DNA from: Scleroderma bovista
Lineage: Eukaryota; Basidiomycota; Agaricomycetes; Boletales; Sclerodermataceae
Direction of reading: 5' to 3'
Assembly (NCBI GenBank): GCA_037178675.1
Contig: JAYMGJ010000104.1
Location: 1 to 64,000, forward strand
Length of the DNA: 64,000 nt
The translations under genes were made by a program, and so were the position numbers. Position 1 is the first letter of the stretch; each line of letters opens with the position of its first letter. This document shows positions 1-10,022 of this stretch, piece after piece. Under the pieces are notes generated by a model, which had not been told where the DNA came from, did no database searches, and saw nothing but the letters and a program-made list of their open reading frames with translations.

Positions 1-225
1 ACTCAATTCAAAGTGCTGTCATCCACTGTCGATGCCATCCACCACTTCTTACAGGACCAAATGGCATTCAAAGCAGATAAATCAGATGTAGCTGGCGTGG
101 ATGCCAGGATAAACAGTCTTGGGACTCGGGTGGAAGGCGTTGAGAACCAGTTGCAAGCATTGCATAAATCACAGACAGGCTTTTTTACATGGATGAAAGC
201 CAAAATGACCAGCACTAGTAATTAG
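1..225 (+). CDS. 3' end of an unidentified coiled-coil protein (partial)
   Basis: An open frame enters from the left edge and ends at a stop at 223-225, giving the last 74 residues. The sequence is rich in heptad-spaced hydrophobic residues (for example the stretches VDARINSLGTRVEGVENQLQ and LHKSQTGFFTWMK), which reads as a short coiled coil. No family is recognised. No start can be assigned because the gene continues off the window. A strong inverted repeat follows about 130 bp downstream. Confidence 0.4.
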   Translation, partial: TQFKVLSSTVDAIHHFLQDQMAFKADKSDVAGVDARINSLGTRVEGVENQLQALHKSQTGFFTWMKAKMTSTSN

Positions 226-356
226 AAATCTGTACACTAGTACTATCCAACATGTGCACTATAAATTCAATTGTATGTGTCCTTCGATCATATTCGAGTC
301 ACACATCCCGTTGTACATAGACTCCAATGGTCGAAGATCGCCTTCTGTGTCTTGTA

Positions 357-423
357 CACCTTAGGCACCAGCTCTCAGTGGCAATAGAACCGTGGGAACA
401 TCCTAAAACTGGTGCCTAAGGTG
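357..423. repeat. Perfect 15-bp inverted repeat (hairpin)
   Basis: CACCTTAGGCACCAG at 357-371 is exactly reverse-complemented by CTGGTGCCTAAGGTG at 409-423, with a 37-nt loop. It lies in the gap after the partial gene at the left edge and before the triplet-rich DNA at 816. It could be a transcript-end hairpin or the remnant of a small inverted-repeat element. Nothing else is recognisable between 226 and 815. Confidence 0.7.
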
Positions 424-816
424 GCCTGTGCACAGTTGCATTCCTGCCCGCATCTCCCCCCCAGTGGTGAATGGCTGGGGACCCTGTTGCGTTACTGTGC
501 AGTCCCTGCCCCAACCATAGCCACATGTTCCTCCCCATGCCCCATTCCACCTACCCAGGCTCCTGCTCTAAACTTACACATGCATGCTTCATCACTGCCA
601 CGTTGTGGCAAGGTAAAATTTTAACGACAGATTTTTTAATGACTCTCGCCATCGTAGCAACGACTACACTCCGGCAGGAACGGCTTCATTAGCAACGTGA
701 TGCGATGGCTGCGACAGTAGCGACTTTTGTGACCACGGTGTTGATGGCAGAGACAAAGACAACTGTGGACATTTGCTACGGTAGTGGCAACAACTACACT
801 ACGGCAGGAACAACTA

Positions 817-1620
817 TAGCAACGTGGTGTAGCGGCGGCGGCTGGCAGTACAACGGCGGGCGACGATCCGGCCATGCCAGCACGTTGAAGGCGACGGCGA
901 CGGCGACATGACGCATATGGCCAATGCCATGGTGATACGGCGACAGCGACGCGGACAGGTGTACGACCAATGCCACGGCGACTCTACGGCAACGTCACTG
1001 CCATGCCAGCACATGGCCAGTGCCACGGCAACATCGACGGCATGGTTACGTCGAAGGCGACGACACTGCCGACACGCGCATGGTTGGCAGTGACACGGCA
1101 GTATGGCGATGGTGACAGCACGGCCATGCCAGCATGCGCCTCCGACGACGACGCGGACGCGCACATGGCCAATGCCACGACACCGCCATGCTAGCACATC
1201 GAAGGCGACAGCGGTGCATGGCCAGTGCCACGGTGATACGGCGTCCAACTGTCGCTCAACGCCCTTTTCAACGGCTGTGTCATCTTCAACAAAGACCTCA
1301 CTGGTCTCAACGCTCTATACAACGTACGTAGCGCTCTCGATGTTGTTTTTCAACGCCATTAACGCTCCTTCCCCGTTTTTAACTGTCTCCCGCGCCATCA
1401 ATGCCACTCCGGCCGTCGACAACACCACTGCCACTTTCGATGCTCTTGACAGTGTCATTGGCATGGTGGGTCGTCGCATTGGTGGCGGTGGTGACCGTTG
1501 GCATCGGTGATGTTGGCGTCGTCGTCTAGTGGTTGGGTCATTGCGGGGTTGTTGTCACCATTGCCAGCATTGGTGGTGGTGGGTCATTGGCGTTGGTAAC
1601 ACTGGGGTCGTTGTTATTGT
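817..1620. repeat. Triplet-rich low-complexity DNA, copy A
   Basis: The stretch is built from degenerate words such as ATGGCCAATGCCA, CCATGCCAGCACGT and runs of CGACGGCGAC. This keeps several frames open on both strands and creates long spurious ORFs. The 36733-37640 counterpart differs by local gains and losses of the words, as expected of slippage-prone DNA. No gene is supported here. The right part abuts the truncated end of the RhoGAP relic. Confidence 0.6.
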
Positions 1621-3820
1621 CGCGTGGTGACCTGCGAAGGTGCAAAATGATGACATTAAGCACGTAAAGGTGAACGTTTGGCAGCCGCTGGAGGGCAACC
1701 TGCAAATCCTGAACATGCTGTTGTTCCGATACCTCATCATCCACTTTCGCAGCAGCATGCAAGACGGCAAAATAAAACAAATGAAACAGTTAGCACACCC
1801 ACCCGTCAGATACAGCTTCCTCATATCGGCCCACCCTTCCCACAGCGCCAAGGGAGGATCAAGCTCCAACGCCCACAGTTTGACACACCCAGCAAGAGCA
1901 GGCGCATCGAACTTGGCCAGCATCTCCTCGAAGAAAGGCTGCCCTTGCAGAATCGCACTAAGACTCTCGCGTAGATGATGCACAGCAGGCAGCGGGATAT
2001 CATACATCCATGCTTTGCGCCTCTCTGCACGAGCAACGTCACATCCGTACTAATCTCACGCGCAGACAAGAAACAGCCACACATTGGCAACATTCAGCAA
2101 CTTCGGGGTATGCACCATCCAGCGTGTCCAAGAGTGCTGTGAGAACAGGGGGAACGAGGTCTTTCTTCTCCTCGCCAGACGTGAGAGCAGACCAGCCGCC
2201 CTCGGCCCATTTATGAAGGTCGATGCCAAAGATGACGTCAGACTCGTCGTGGGCGACGGATTCATATAGTTGCGGAACAGGGCGGAACGGGCCAGTGCGG
2301 TAGCGCTCAATGAGTGCCGTTAGGTCAGATTCGGGCTGGTACATGGTGACAATGAATGTAGTAGAGTGCTCCAGTGTAGGCTCGAGTGCCTTGGGTAGAT
2401 TCGCCAGTGTTCCCTGGTACTGGAGGAGGACTGGAACATATGCATTAGAATACGCTTCGGCGTGGATAGAATAAGCTGACCAGTTTTGACGGCTCGCAGA
2501 CGCTCCACCTTCCATCTCTGAAGCGTCTTAAGAACCTCCTCGAACCTCTCCTCCAGACCCAGTCATTGCCTGTCCAACTTCCACACGGTGACGCGGTATA
2601 TCTTGTCTGCCTCTTCCGCCTCCCGGCACTGTCGAACATATGCAGGCTCATTCTGGGAATATGCATTCAAAGGCTTGGTCATGGCATTGACGAGGTTATT
2701 CGAGCGTTTGAGTAAGTTATCGGCAATCTGACGACCCTTTGGAGGAACGGCTGGTTCGGTCGATTTACTCTCCAGATCGAATGCCTTTGCAGGTACGTTA
2801 GGCACTGGACACTTCAGCAACTATTCGTGGATCTGCCTTACCTTGGGACGGAACTGGTAATACACATCCGCATGAACGAACTGGTTTCAACATGCCGAAG
2901 GAGACCTTCCCTCTCTGCCAAATCTCTTGCAGCGTCCTCTGCCAGATCGAGGCTTCCTTCGAACACGGGCACGTGCTTGTTAAACCACTCCACAAATTCG
3001 GCACCAGAGAAACACTGGATATTCGCCTAACAAAGGGAACTGGACAGGGCGCAATGGCACTTCAGCAGCAGTCTGCATGAGCAAACTGGATATGGCAGCA
3101 GGGGGAAATGCGATGCTCGCCATCACAATCGAAAGACGGTTCGGTGAGTGGCTGTGGGGATGAAGTCTCCAGCTTGGCAGGCGGTAGAGGAGGCGACATT
3201 GGGTGGTGAGGGCAGTTCTACTGCCTTGCCCTTACCCTTGTCCACCTTTGGCGACTCCCTCTTCACATCATCTGTGCCTTCGGTGTGCGTGTCTGATTCG
3301 GCTGTGGAGCTGACAGACCCTGCAGCTCTGCGCTGGATCTCTTTTAGTCTCTGCGAGATGAGTTCAGAGACGGTTCCAGGCCGCTGGGGTGTGCGTGCAT
3401 CACGAGGCGCAAGACGGGGAGATGTCGTGTATGGTCGTTCATACCATTGGTTGGAGCGAATCGTGCTCTGGAAAGTGCTGTCAGAGAAGGCACGCATAGA
3501 TGAAGATGATGACAGACTCGTCCTCTGCATCGTCTGCTTTACGGGTCTTGGTGAGGTACGTATTCTTCAGTTTGATGACCTGGAGATGAGAGGGTGAGGA
3601 TGGTGTCTGTGCGCGTCAACATCCAAACCCACCTCTTTCTACACGTCTTAGTATTCACACACCCAAGTGTGTAGTACTGTCCCTTTGCTTGACGACAGCC
3701 GTTCCTGGTTGGTCTCCATGAGCCTGTAACAAGGGTAAACGTCATCACCATACTGTACCTTGTATTTCTCGGTGGACGTTTCCTTGAGCAAGTGATTCGT
3801 TGTAGACCGCGGAACGCCAT
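1620..3820 (-). pseudogene. Decayed F-BAR/DEP/RhoGAP gene relic, copy A
   Basis: Read from high to low coordinate, pieces of one fungal Rho-GTPase-activating protein can be followed. An F-BAR segment (EKYK, then VIKLKNTYLTKTRKADDAED, about 3770-3550) contains one intron. A Ser-rich linker lies at 3530-3123. A DEP-like segment (FSGAEFVEWFNKHVPVFEG) is near 3010. The second F-BAR part is at 2820-2530. A conserved linker (AGCVKLWALELDPPLALWEG) sits near 1900. The very start of the RhoGAP domain (LPNVHLYVLNVI) is near 1660. Frames change between pieces by indels, stops intervene, and the catalytic RhoGAP domain is cut off by triplet-rich DNA. Family assignment is from remembered conservation of the F-BAR-DEP-RhoGAP (Rgd2-like) architecture. 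Confidence 0.6.
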
Positions 3821-3829
3821 TAAGAGTAA

Positions 3830-5480
3830 CGCTCCGTCATCTCTACTGAAACCAGTGCCTGAAACAGGTTAGTGTCCTAGCGATAATGGCGATGAGGTGC
3901 TAGGACAGACCTGGTGACCCTATAGCGAGTGGAGTGAGCAGGGCAGATGCCAGATGCCAGATGCCATCTGATTCTCTGCTTCCACTCGAGCCTGGGAGGT
4001 TGTTAGCGGTCCACGCTGACAAGTGAATAACCGTGGAGCACCATACTGTGATGAAAGCGACAATCTTGTCATTCTCCACGACGCCCTGTGCAGAGGCCGG
4101 TAAGGACTTGAAATGCCCAAGAAATGAGACATACCTGTTCGAGTTTTCCGTACAGTATTTCCAGGCCCTTGCAATAATCCTAGGTCTAGAATGAATTGTT
4201 GAACGTCAGCTGCACCGACACGACTGCCATGGTGCATGAAGAGTGTTTCTTTGTCGTGCGTGTGCGGGTTGAGTACTTGAGTCCGCAGTGGTGGTAATTG
4301 CGTCTAATAGCCTCGGCTGACTCCGAACCGACCCGGGGCCCAATTTTTCTGTTTCCAAGTCTTATGCTGTTCTACGATGGGCCACGCTGCAAGCAGCCTC
4401 CACCGCCATCCGCGCTCATGGCATTCTCGCACAGGATAGGTCTCGCAAATATATTGATGACCCCAGCAGCAGTACACCGCGCGTGTACGCTCAAATCGTT
4501 CCTTGACCTCCTTGCGAAATATTACCCCCTCGGCCCGGCACCTTGCTGTCCTCAGAAATACACTCATGGGTTTATTCACTACTGAACACCTACGCGCGTC
4601 GTATCCGCACCTTCCTACTCGAGTTCTAAAAAGCTGCCGTGAGTGCTCATGTTGGTCCATTGATACGCGCAAGTGTCGCACAGGAGATGGGTGCTATTCC
4701 ACTTTTGCGCTGGCATAGACAGGTTGGCAGAGTTTACGCGCTATGCGAGACACGTATTGATTTTCAAGTCATCAGCCCACAACACCCATCAATGGTGGAG
4801 GTGGTCGCGGTAGACGCCCAGTGCTGGTGGTGTGGTCGACGCTGGTGCTGGTGGTTGTTGACGTGCAGTGGTGATCGCGATGCATCGCGCTGGCACTGGC
4901 CAAGTGACTGAGTCGCCGTCGTCGCCGTCATGCCACACTGGCGATTGTATCCGATTTGCTGTGTTCGTACGAGTGGTATAGTATGGTGTGTTGGTATTAG
5001 TACTTGCAACAGACGAAAATAAGGGCCATAGATACGTACCGTTTCATCGTCGTGTCATTACGGTGTGTGTAAGCGTGATCGCGCCTTGCGTCCGTTTGCT
5101 TGAGTGTGTGGTCACCGTGCTTGGCGTCACCGCCGTTCGTGGTGATGATCGAGGCGGAGGGTGGCGCCGGTGGTGGTCAAGGAGGTGGTGGTGGTTGGTG
5201 TCACCACCGTTTCGCGTGGTGGTCCAGGCGGAGAGGGCGGTGGTGGTGAGCGTCACTGCCGTTCGAAAAAGATATCAAGCGTCGAGTATCAATACTCGCC
5301 GAAGTGTTTACCTGCCAGGTGTGGCGAGTAGCATGTAAGTGAGCAGAGGAACAGACATACATGTTGTAAGATGGATATGATAGGATCTTCTTCACTCTCT
5401 GGTTCAGGAAGGGTATCACCAGGGCTTATCTGAGCACCGGTGATGTCCTTGGAGAGCGCTGGGCCGCGTGTACAGGGAAT
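3830..5480. other. Gene-poor stretch with GGTGGT/CGTCGTC low complexity, copy A
   Basis: No coherent gene is seen. A part near 4300-4690 may hold upstream pieces of the RhoGAP relic. Copy B carries about 105 bp more here (after position 40405), so copy A has a deletion. 4790-5270 is GGTGGT/CGCCGTCGTC-rich simple sequence that leaves frames open by composition. Confidence 0.4.
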
Positions 5481-5493
5481 CAATTAATGAATA

Positions 5494-5799
5494 TTAGTAG
5501 GAAGTGGGGTGGGGGAGAGTGGGGGGTAGGGGGTAAGCTGGAGCTGGGGGAGGCTTAGTAGTGGCCACACCGAGAAGCAGCACTTCGAGCCAGCAGATTC
5601 GCAACTCCAAGGAGAGATCGGGGTCAATCGATGTTGGTGGTTGTGTTGTAGGAGGGTTACTAGGTTCGCCGCCTTCTGGAAGGGACGTCGAGGTCTTCTC
5701 TGGAGAATCAGTGCCACCGAGGATGAAAAGGGGCCGATGGTTAAGGACAAAGGGATATGGGGCTTGGAGGGATGTCTGGGGAGAAGAGCCCTCTAGCAA
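5494..5799 (-). CDS. Short proline-rich ORF conserved in both duplicate copies, copy A
   Basis: A 101-codon frame, start to stop, is preserved without indels at the matching place in copy B (41601-41906). It has a Pro/Thr/Ser-rich N-terminal half, one compact hydrophobic patch (LSLELRICWLEVLLLGVATT), then a Pro-rich tail. The residues around LSLELRI look protein-like, so it may be an exon fragment of a larger gene. No family is recognised. Conservation alone is weak evidence because the two copies are so recent. Confidence 0.25.
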   Translation of the reverse strand: MLEGSSPQTSLQAPYPFVLNHRPLFILGGTDSPEKTSTSLPEGGEPSNPPTTQPPTSIDPDLSLELRICWLEVLLLGVATTKPPPAPAYPLPPTLPHPTSY

Positions 5800-5860
5800 G
5801 GGAAGGTAGACACCTAGACATTCATACTACTAATGGCCTATGGATAATCGGGATGCTTTG

Positions 5861-6735
5861 GTCTGGGCGTACGAGTAACTGCTCGCTGAAACGGGCGACA
5901 GAAGTCAGCCAATAAGTGACAGCGAGCAATTGGTCCGGCGTACGAGTAACTGCTCGCTGAAACGGGCGACAGAAGTCAGCCAATAAGTGACAGCGAGCAA
6001 TTGGTCCGGCGTACGAGCAACTCTCGCTGAAACAGGCGACAGAAGTCAGCCAATAAGTGACAGCGAGCAATTGGTCCGGCGTACGAGCAACTGCTCGCTG
6101 AAACAGGCGACAGAAGTCAGCCAATAAGTGACAGCGAGCAATTGGTCCGGCGTACGAGCAACTCTCGCTGAAACAGGCGACAGAAGTCAGCCAATAAGTG
6201 ACAGCGAGCAATTGGTCCGGCGTACGAGCAACTGCTCGCTGAAACAGGCGACAGAAGTCAGCCAATAAGTGACAGCGAGCAATTGGTCCGGCGTACGAGC
6301 AACTCTCGCTGAAACAGGCGACAGAAGTCAGCCAATAAGTGACAGCGAGCAATTGGTCCGGCGTACGAGCAACTGCTCGCTGAAACAGGCGACAGAAGTC
6401 AGCCAATAAGTGACAGCGAGCAATTGGTCCGGCGTACGAGCAACTGCTCGCTGAAACAGGCGACAGAAGTCAGCCAACAAGTGACAGCGAGCAATTGGTC
6501 CGGCGTACGAGCAACTGCTCGCTGAAACAGGCGACAGAAGTCAGCCAACAAGTGACAGCGAGCAATTGGTCCAAACGTACGAGCAGCTGCTAGGTGAAAC
6601 GGCGACAGAGGTCAGCCAACGATATTGAGCAATTGGTCCGGGCGTACGAGGGAACCATCGATAAGACGGGCGTCGGAGGTCAGCCAAGGAAGAGACCATC
6701 AGGTTCGGGGGTACGAGCAACTGCTCGGTGAAACG
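5861..6735. repeat. Minisatellite, copy A: about 11 units of 71/70 bp
   Basis: Tandem units contain GTACGAGCAACTGCTCGCTG, then GCGACAGAAGTCAGCCAA and GTGACAGCGAGCAATTGGTC. Using GGTCCG as a marker, successive units start at 5932, 6003, 6073, 6144, 6214, 6285, 6355, 6426, 6497 and 6568. Spacings are 71, 70, 71, 70, 71, 70, 71, 71 and 71. The 70-bp units lack one G (AACTCTCGCTG). The 71+70 pair is 141 bp, divisible by three, which explains a long artefactual minus-strand frame here. Copy B has a uniform 72-bp unit. There are no unique spacers, so this is not a CRISPR array. Confidence 0.9.
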
Positions 6736-8226
6736 GGCAATGGAGGGGGGGTGAAAGGCAGAGGGTTCTGGAATATCACAATTGAGCCACCTTCGACTAA
6801 CGAAAGGAAACACCTTCCTTTTCTGTCGACGGCAGAAACTTTCTTCCTTTTCGGACGCCGACTCCGAATGGTAGGCTCCGCGCCAATGTCCTGCCTGGAA
6901 TACCTTAGCATCCAAGTCTCGAAGTAACTCGATAGTAGACCTCCCCGAACTATGTGATAGGACGGCATAAAGGTTGAATAGAGGTTCTGGGTTATATCAA
7001 AGCCACCTTCATGGAAAAGATAGGGGCAAATCTTGAAGAGAATATATTATTATAGATACATTGTGCTACAGCGCGACCAGCCAACTAAGTAATAAATGCA
7101 GGTCGAGGCAACGGCATCATTGACACGAGTGGTGGTCATCGTGAACGAAAGGCAGTGGTGGTGGTTCCTTGCGTCGTTGTTGTCGCGGTTCAGTGGTGAT
7201 CGAGGGGACAGGCAAAGCGGGAAAGGTGGTCAAGCATCAGCAAATTATCATATGTCTGAATGCCCTGGTGACCATGCCTGGAAAATGTCTGGGGTCAGGA
7301 CACACTCTGGAGCCAGGTTCATCAGACGGAACCAGGGCACCGCAGCACGTTAATGGTCATTATCAGGTTGCTGGACGGTGACAGTGGTTGCTGTAAGCGT
7401 GTCGTCGCTGAATGGTGGCGATGGTGGCACTGGACACCAGAGGTTGAAATAGGCTGTCGTCGTCGTCGTCGTGCCACTGGTACAGGTGTATATATGTGTG
7501 CTGGAGATGCAAGATGGAGCATAGAGGACTTCAAGGGGTCGACGGACGTGTTGAGCGAGTCGAACAGCGCTGAAACGGTCGGAATAGGCCATGAAAACGG
7601 TGCGAGCACATACCTGGACGCTGAAGACACGAGACAGCGCGTACTTGAGGCTGAGCACCTCAGTGACCCCATGGGAAGTGCAGACGCTTGAAGGAAATGC
7701 AAGCGTCAAGTTCACGGCGGGTGCCAGACGGATGTGGTGACACGATCCGATCCGATCTGATGGCCGGTGGACGCAGGTGGCCAGCCGGTAGTCAGAGGTC
7801 GAGCGCCAGCGACTCAGCGTGGACAATCGCGACGAGAGCATTGGACTCACCAGTGGTCATGCTGGCGCTCAAAGCGCAAACGGCGATGCAGGTGCTGAAC
7901 GCGACCGTGCGGGTGCGGATATGCACTCAAATCATGGCAAAGCGGGTGGTCAGCGTAGCACTCAGTCGCGATGCAAGAGCTGAACTTACGGATGCTGATC
8001 GTGAACCCAGGAGCTCGTTGTGTGACGGGTACAGATGTTGATTGCGTGCTGTGAAATGGGTGGTCGATATGCACGCCTGAAGCACAGACGGTCAACGGTG
8101 AGGTGAATGCTAACCTCGCGGGTGCCAAACACAGGCGGATGATGAAGAGGGTCTTCAAGGACTACGTGTTGGTTTTTGTATACTCCTGTTTCGAAACATT
8201 TCCCTGGAGCCTGGAGCATCAAGCAA
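6697..8226. other. 1.5-kb block present in copy A only
   Basis: In copy B the array end (CAGCCAAGGAAGAGACC, near 42627) is joined directly to sequence matching copy A from about 8227 (GGTTCTGCCGACGCAGG). In copy A the block begins with further array-like words, so copy B more likely suffered a deletion than copy A an insertion. No gene was recognised in the block. ORFs near 7322-7850 follow CGTCGT/GTGGTG composition. Confidence 0.6.
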
Positions 8227-8338
8227 GGGTTCTGCCGACGCAGGCGGCACTTGTAATATTGCGTGAGAAAATGTAACATCTGAACGTTTTTTCCTTTTTT
8301 GGATCCAGCCATCCTGTGTTTTGGCTTAGTCATACTAC

Positions 8339-8954
8339 CTCTCCATCACTAAGGACCCCCGGCTGCCTTCGTGCAGTGAGTTGCTTGTTCAACTCCCCCC
8401 CAAGCCCATTTTTACTGCTACTTGCCGTCATGGGAATCACAATGACGTCACAACCAAGGGTGAACTGGAGGGCCCTACGAGATTAGTGTGGGCAATGGAT
8501 GGGATAATGGGAGCTATATGCCAAGTTTAGCGATGGGACCAGTCCTCAAAGTTGGCCGTGGGAGTTAGGAGGGGTCACCCCGACCAGGCGCGAACCTGGA
8601 TTAAAATACTAGCCAAAAACTAACTTACCAGCCACCACCAGCACCTCCACCTAAGTGAGCCGTCCGAGAATAGTATTCACACCTCTCTGGCCAGTCGGAA
8701 CAGGCGGGTGGGACAAACCTCTAATGGTGGTCAGGGAGCCTTTAATGGGCAGTTACCTAATTGGTTTGGTGACTAGGGTTAACCCAGTAGCGGGGGGTTA
8801 CAAGTGCGAGTGAGGTGTTTCTAGGGCTTCATGGACACAGGTGGAAATTAGATAATCTCACTCCAACCAGCCGTGTCTTACTCAGATTTTCTCTGTTGTT
8901 GCTTACACGGGATATAAATAAAGATGTTCTCTCTCTCTCTCTCCATCACTAAGG
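8339..8954 (+). mobile_element. SINE-like insertion with 16-bp target-site duplication
   Basis: CTCTCCATCACTAAGG occurs at 8339-8354 and again at 8939-8954, flanking 584 bp (8355-8938) absent from copy B, where the empty site is at about 42738-42760. The insert starts with a region resembling a tRNA-like head, with a B-box-like GTTCAACTCC near 8388. It ends in an AT-rich stretch and a (CT)n tract (GATGTTCTCTCTCTCT) next to the target duplication. It carries no ORF of note. This combination (short, non-coding, tRNA-like promoter words, simple-repeat tail, target duplication) is typical of a SINE. The promoter reading is inference. Confidence 0.65.
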
Positions 8955-10022
8955 GCTTCAGCTTTGCTTGCATTACCCTCGGGCCATCGCCCTTCGTCTC
9001 TGCATCAAGTTCTCTTAATCATCCTCTGCAAGTAGCCCTTCGCTTACTCGATGTGTCCAGTTGATGATATCTGCACATTAGTACCGCTCAAGTCGGAGTC
9101 CGTCATGGTCATGCTGGTTTTGCGGCGGTACGTGCCTCAACCGTGCCTGTCGTCCCGGCGACTGTGACTGTGGGTACTAAGTATGTTGCGCCATGCTTTC
9201 TGCATCGTCACTAACTATGACTTCGAAACGGTTCGTTGCCATCCAACCTTTTTCTCCGGCGAACTGTGATGTCGTTTGAACCTCCGCCGTGGCATCCATA
9301 TAACGGTTAGTCGTCGCAGTACGTGTCTACAATGAGTCGTGACTATACTTCCAGGTCTTCATACCAGCATGTATTTACATAGAGCCTGCCCTCCGGTTTT
9401 CGCTCGCTGTGACCAGTTGACGACGTGCACGTTACCGCCGGGGGTGTCTACCTGTCATGCTATGCAGTACGTGTTTCAAATGTATCTGTCCTCGCCAGCG
9501 GTTGTGCCTCTGTTAGTGGTATATGCTTCATCGATTCTGTTATTAGATAATGATTCCATCCACTGTACATATTTCCCATTTTCCTTGAATGCCATTCGTT
9601 CCAATTGGGCAGATTTCCCCTTCGTCTCGCCTAGTACGCTACTACTTTCAATGGCTGCTGTTTAACTTTTGATCGCAGTGCAATTGACATCCACACCGGT
9701 TTCTTTGCTCACCGACAACTTTACACTGCACTTCCTGATAGCACTATACAAGAGTCACCGGGGTAGGGTACTGGCGTCACTTTCCTGGTGGCCGCTGATG
9801 CATGCCGTGGCCACGTCGTCGTTGTGCCGCCATGGCACTAGTCATGCGCATCACTTCGTCATCGCCATCGCCATCGTCATCCCATACACGTACCATCGAC
9901 TGCTCACGCACTGTCGGAGTCCGAGTCGCGTCCTCTTGTATTACATAAACAGTTTGTTTCACTCTGCCACTGTGACTGCACCTCCACTAATAGTCAACGT
10001 TTCAACATTTCAACATTATACC
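8955..10022 (+). other. 5' region of the H3-tail-like gene, copy A
   Basis: No gene is assigned. A 108-codon frame at 9339-9665 is shared with copy B, but its composition (Leu/Ser/Cys-rich, no motif) and its position just upstream of a real start suggest leader or promoter DNA. A CATCGCCATCGCCATCGTCATC simple repeat lies near 9860-9885 and differs in length in copy B. Confidence 0.35.

Noticed and set aside
814..1510. 144- and 135-codon ORFs near the left edge
   Set aside because: Composition of triplet-rich DNA. Frames are not preserved between copies A and B.
5822..6406. 194-codon minus-strand ORF made of repeated RLFQRAVARTPDQLLAV words
   Set aside because: It is the tandem array read in a frame kept open by the 71+70-bp period. 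No start context, no conservation of this frame in copy B.
5861..6735. CRISPR-like regular repeats
   Set aside because: Units are contiguous without unique spacers, and the genome is eukaryotic.
8594..8620. tRNA-like B box (GGCGCGAACCTGGATT)
   Set aside because: No cloverleaf could be drawn around it. Treated as part of the SINE-like insert.
9339..9665. 108-codon ORF shared with copy B (43142-43468)
   Set aside because: Both copies are recent, so shared openness means little. No motif, and the position fits the 5' region of the downstream gene.
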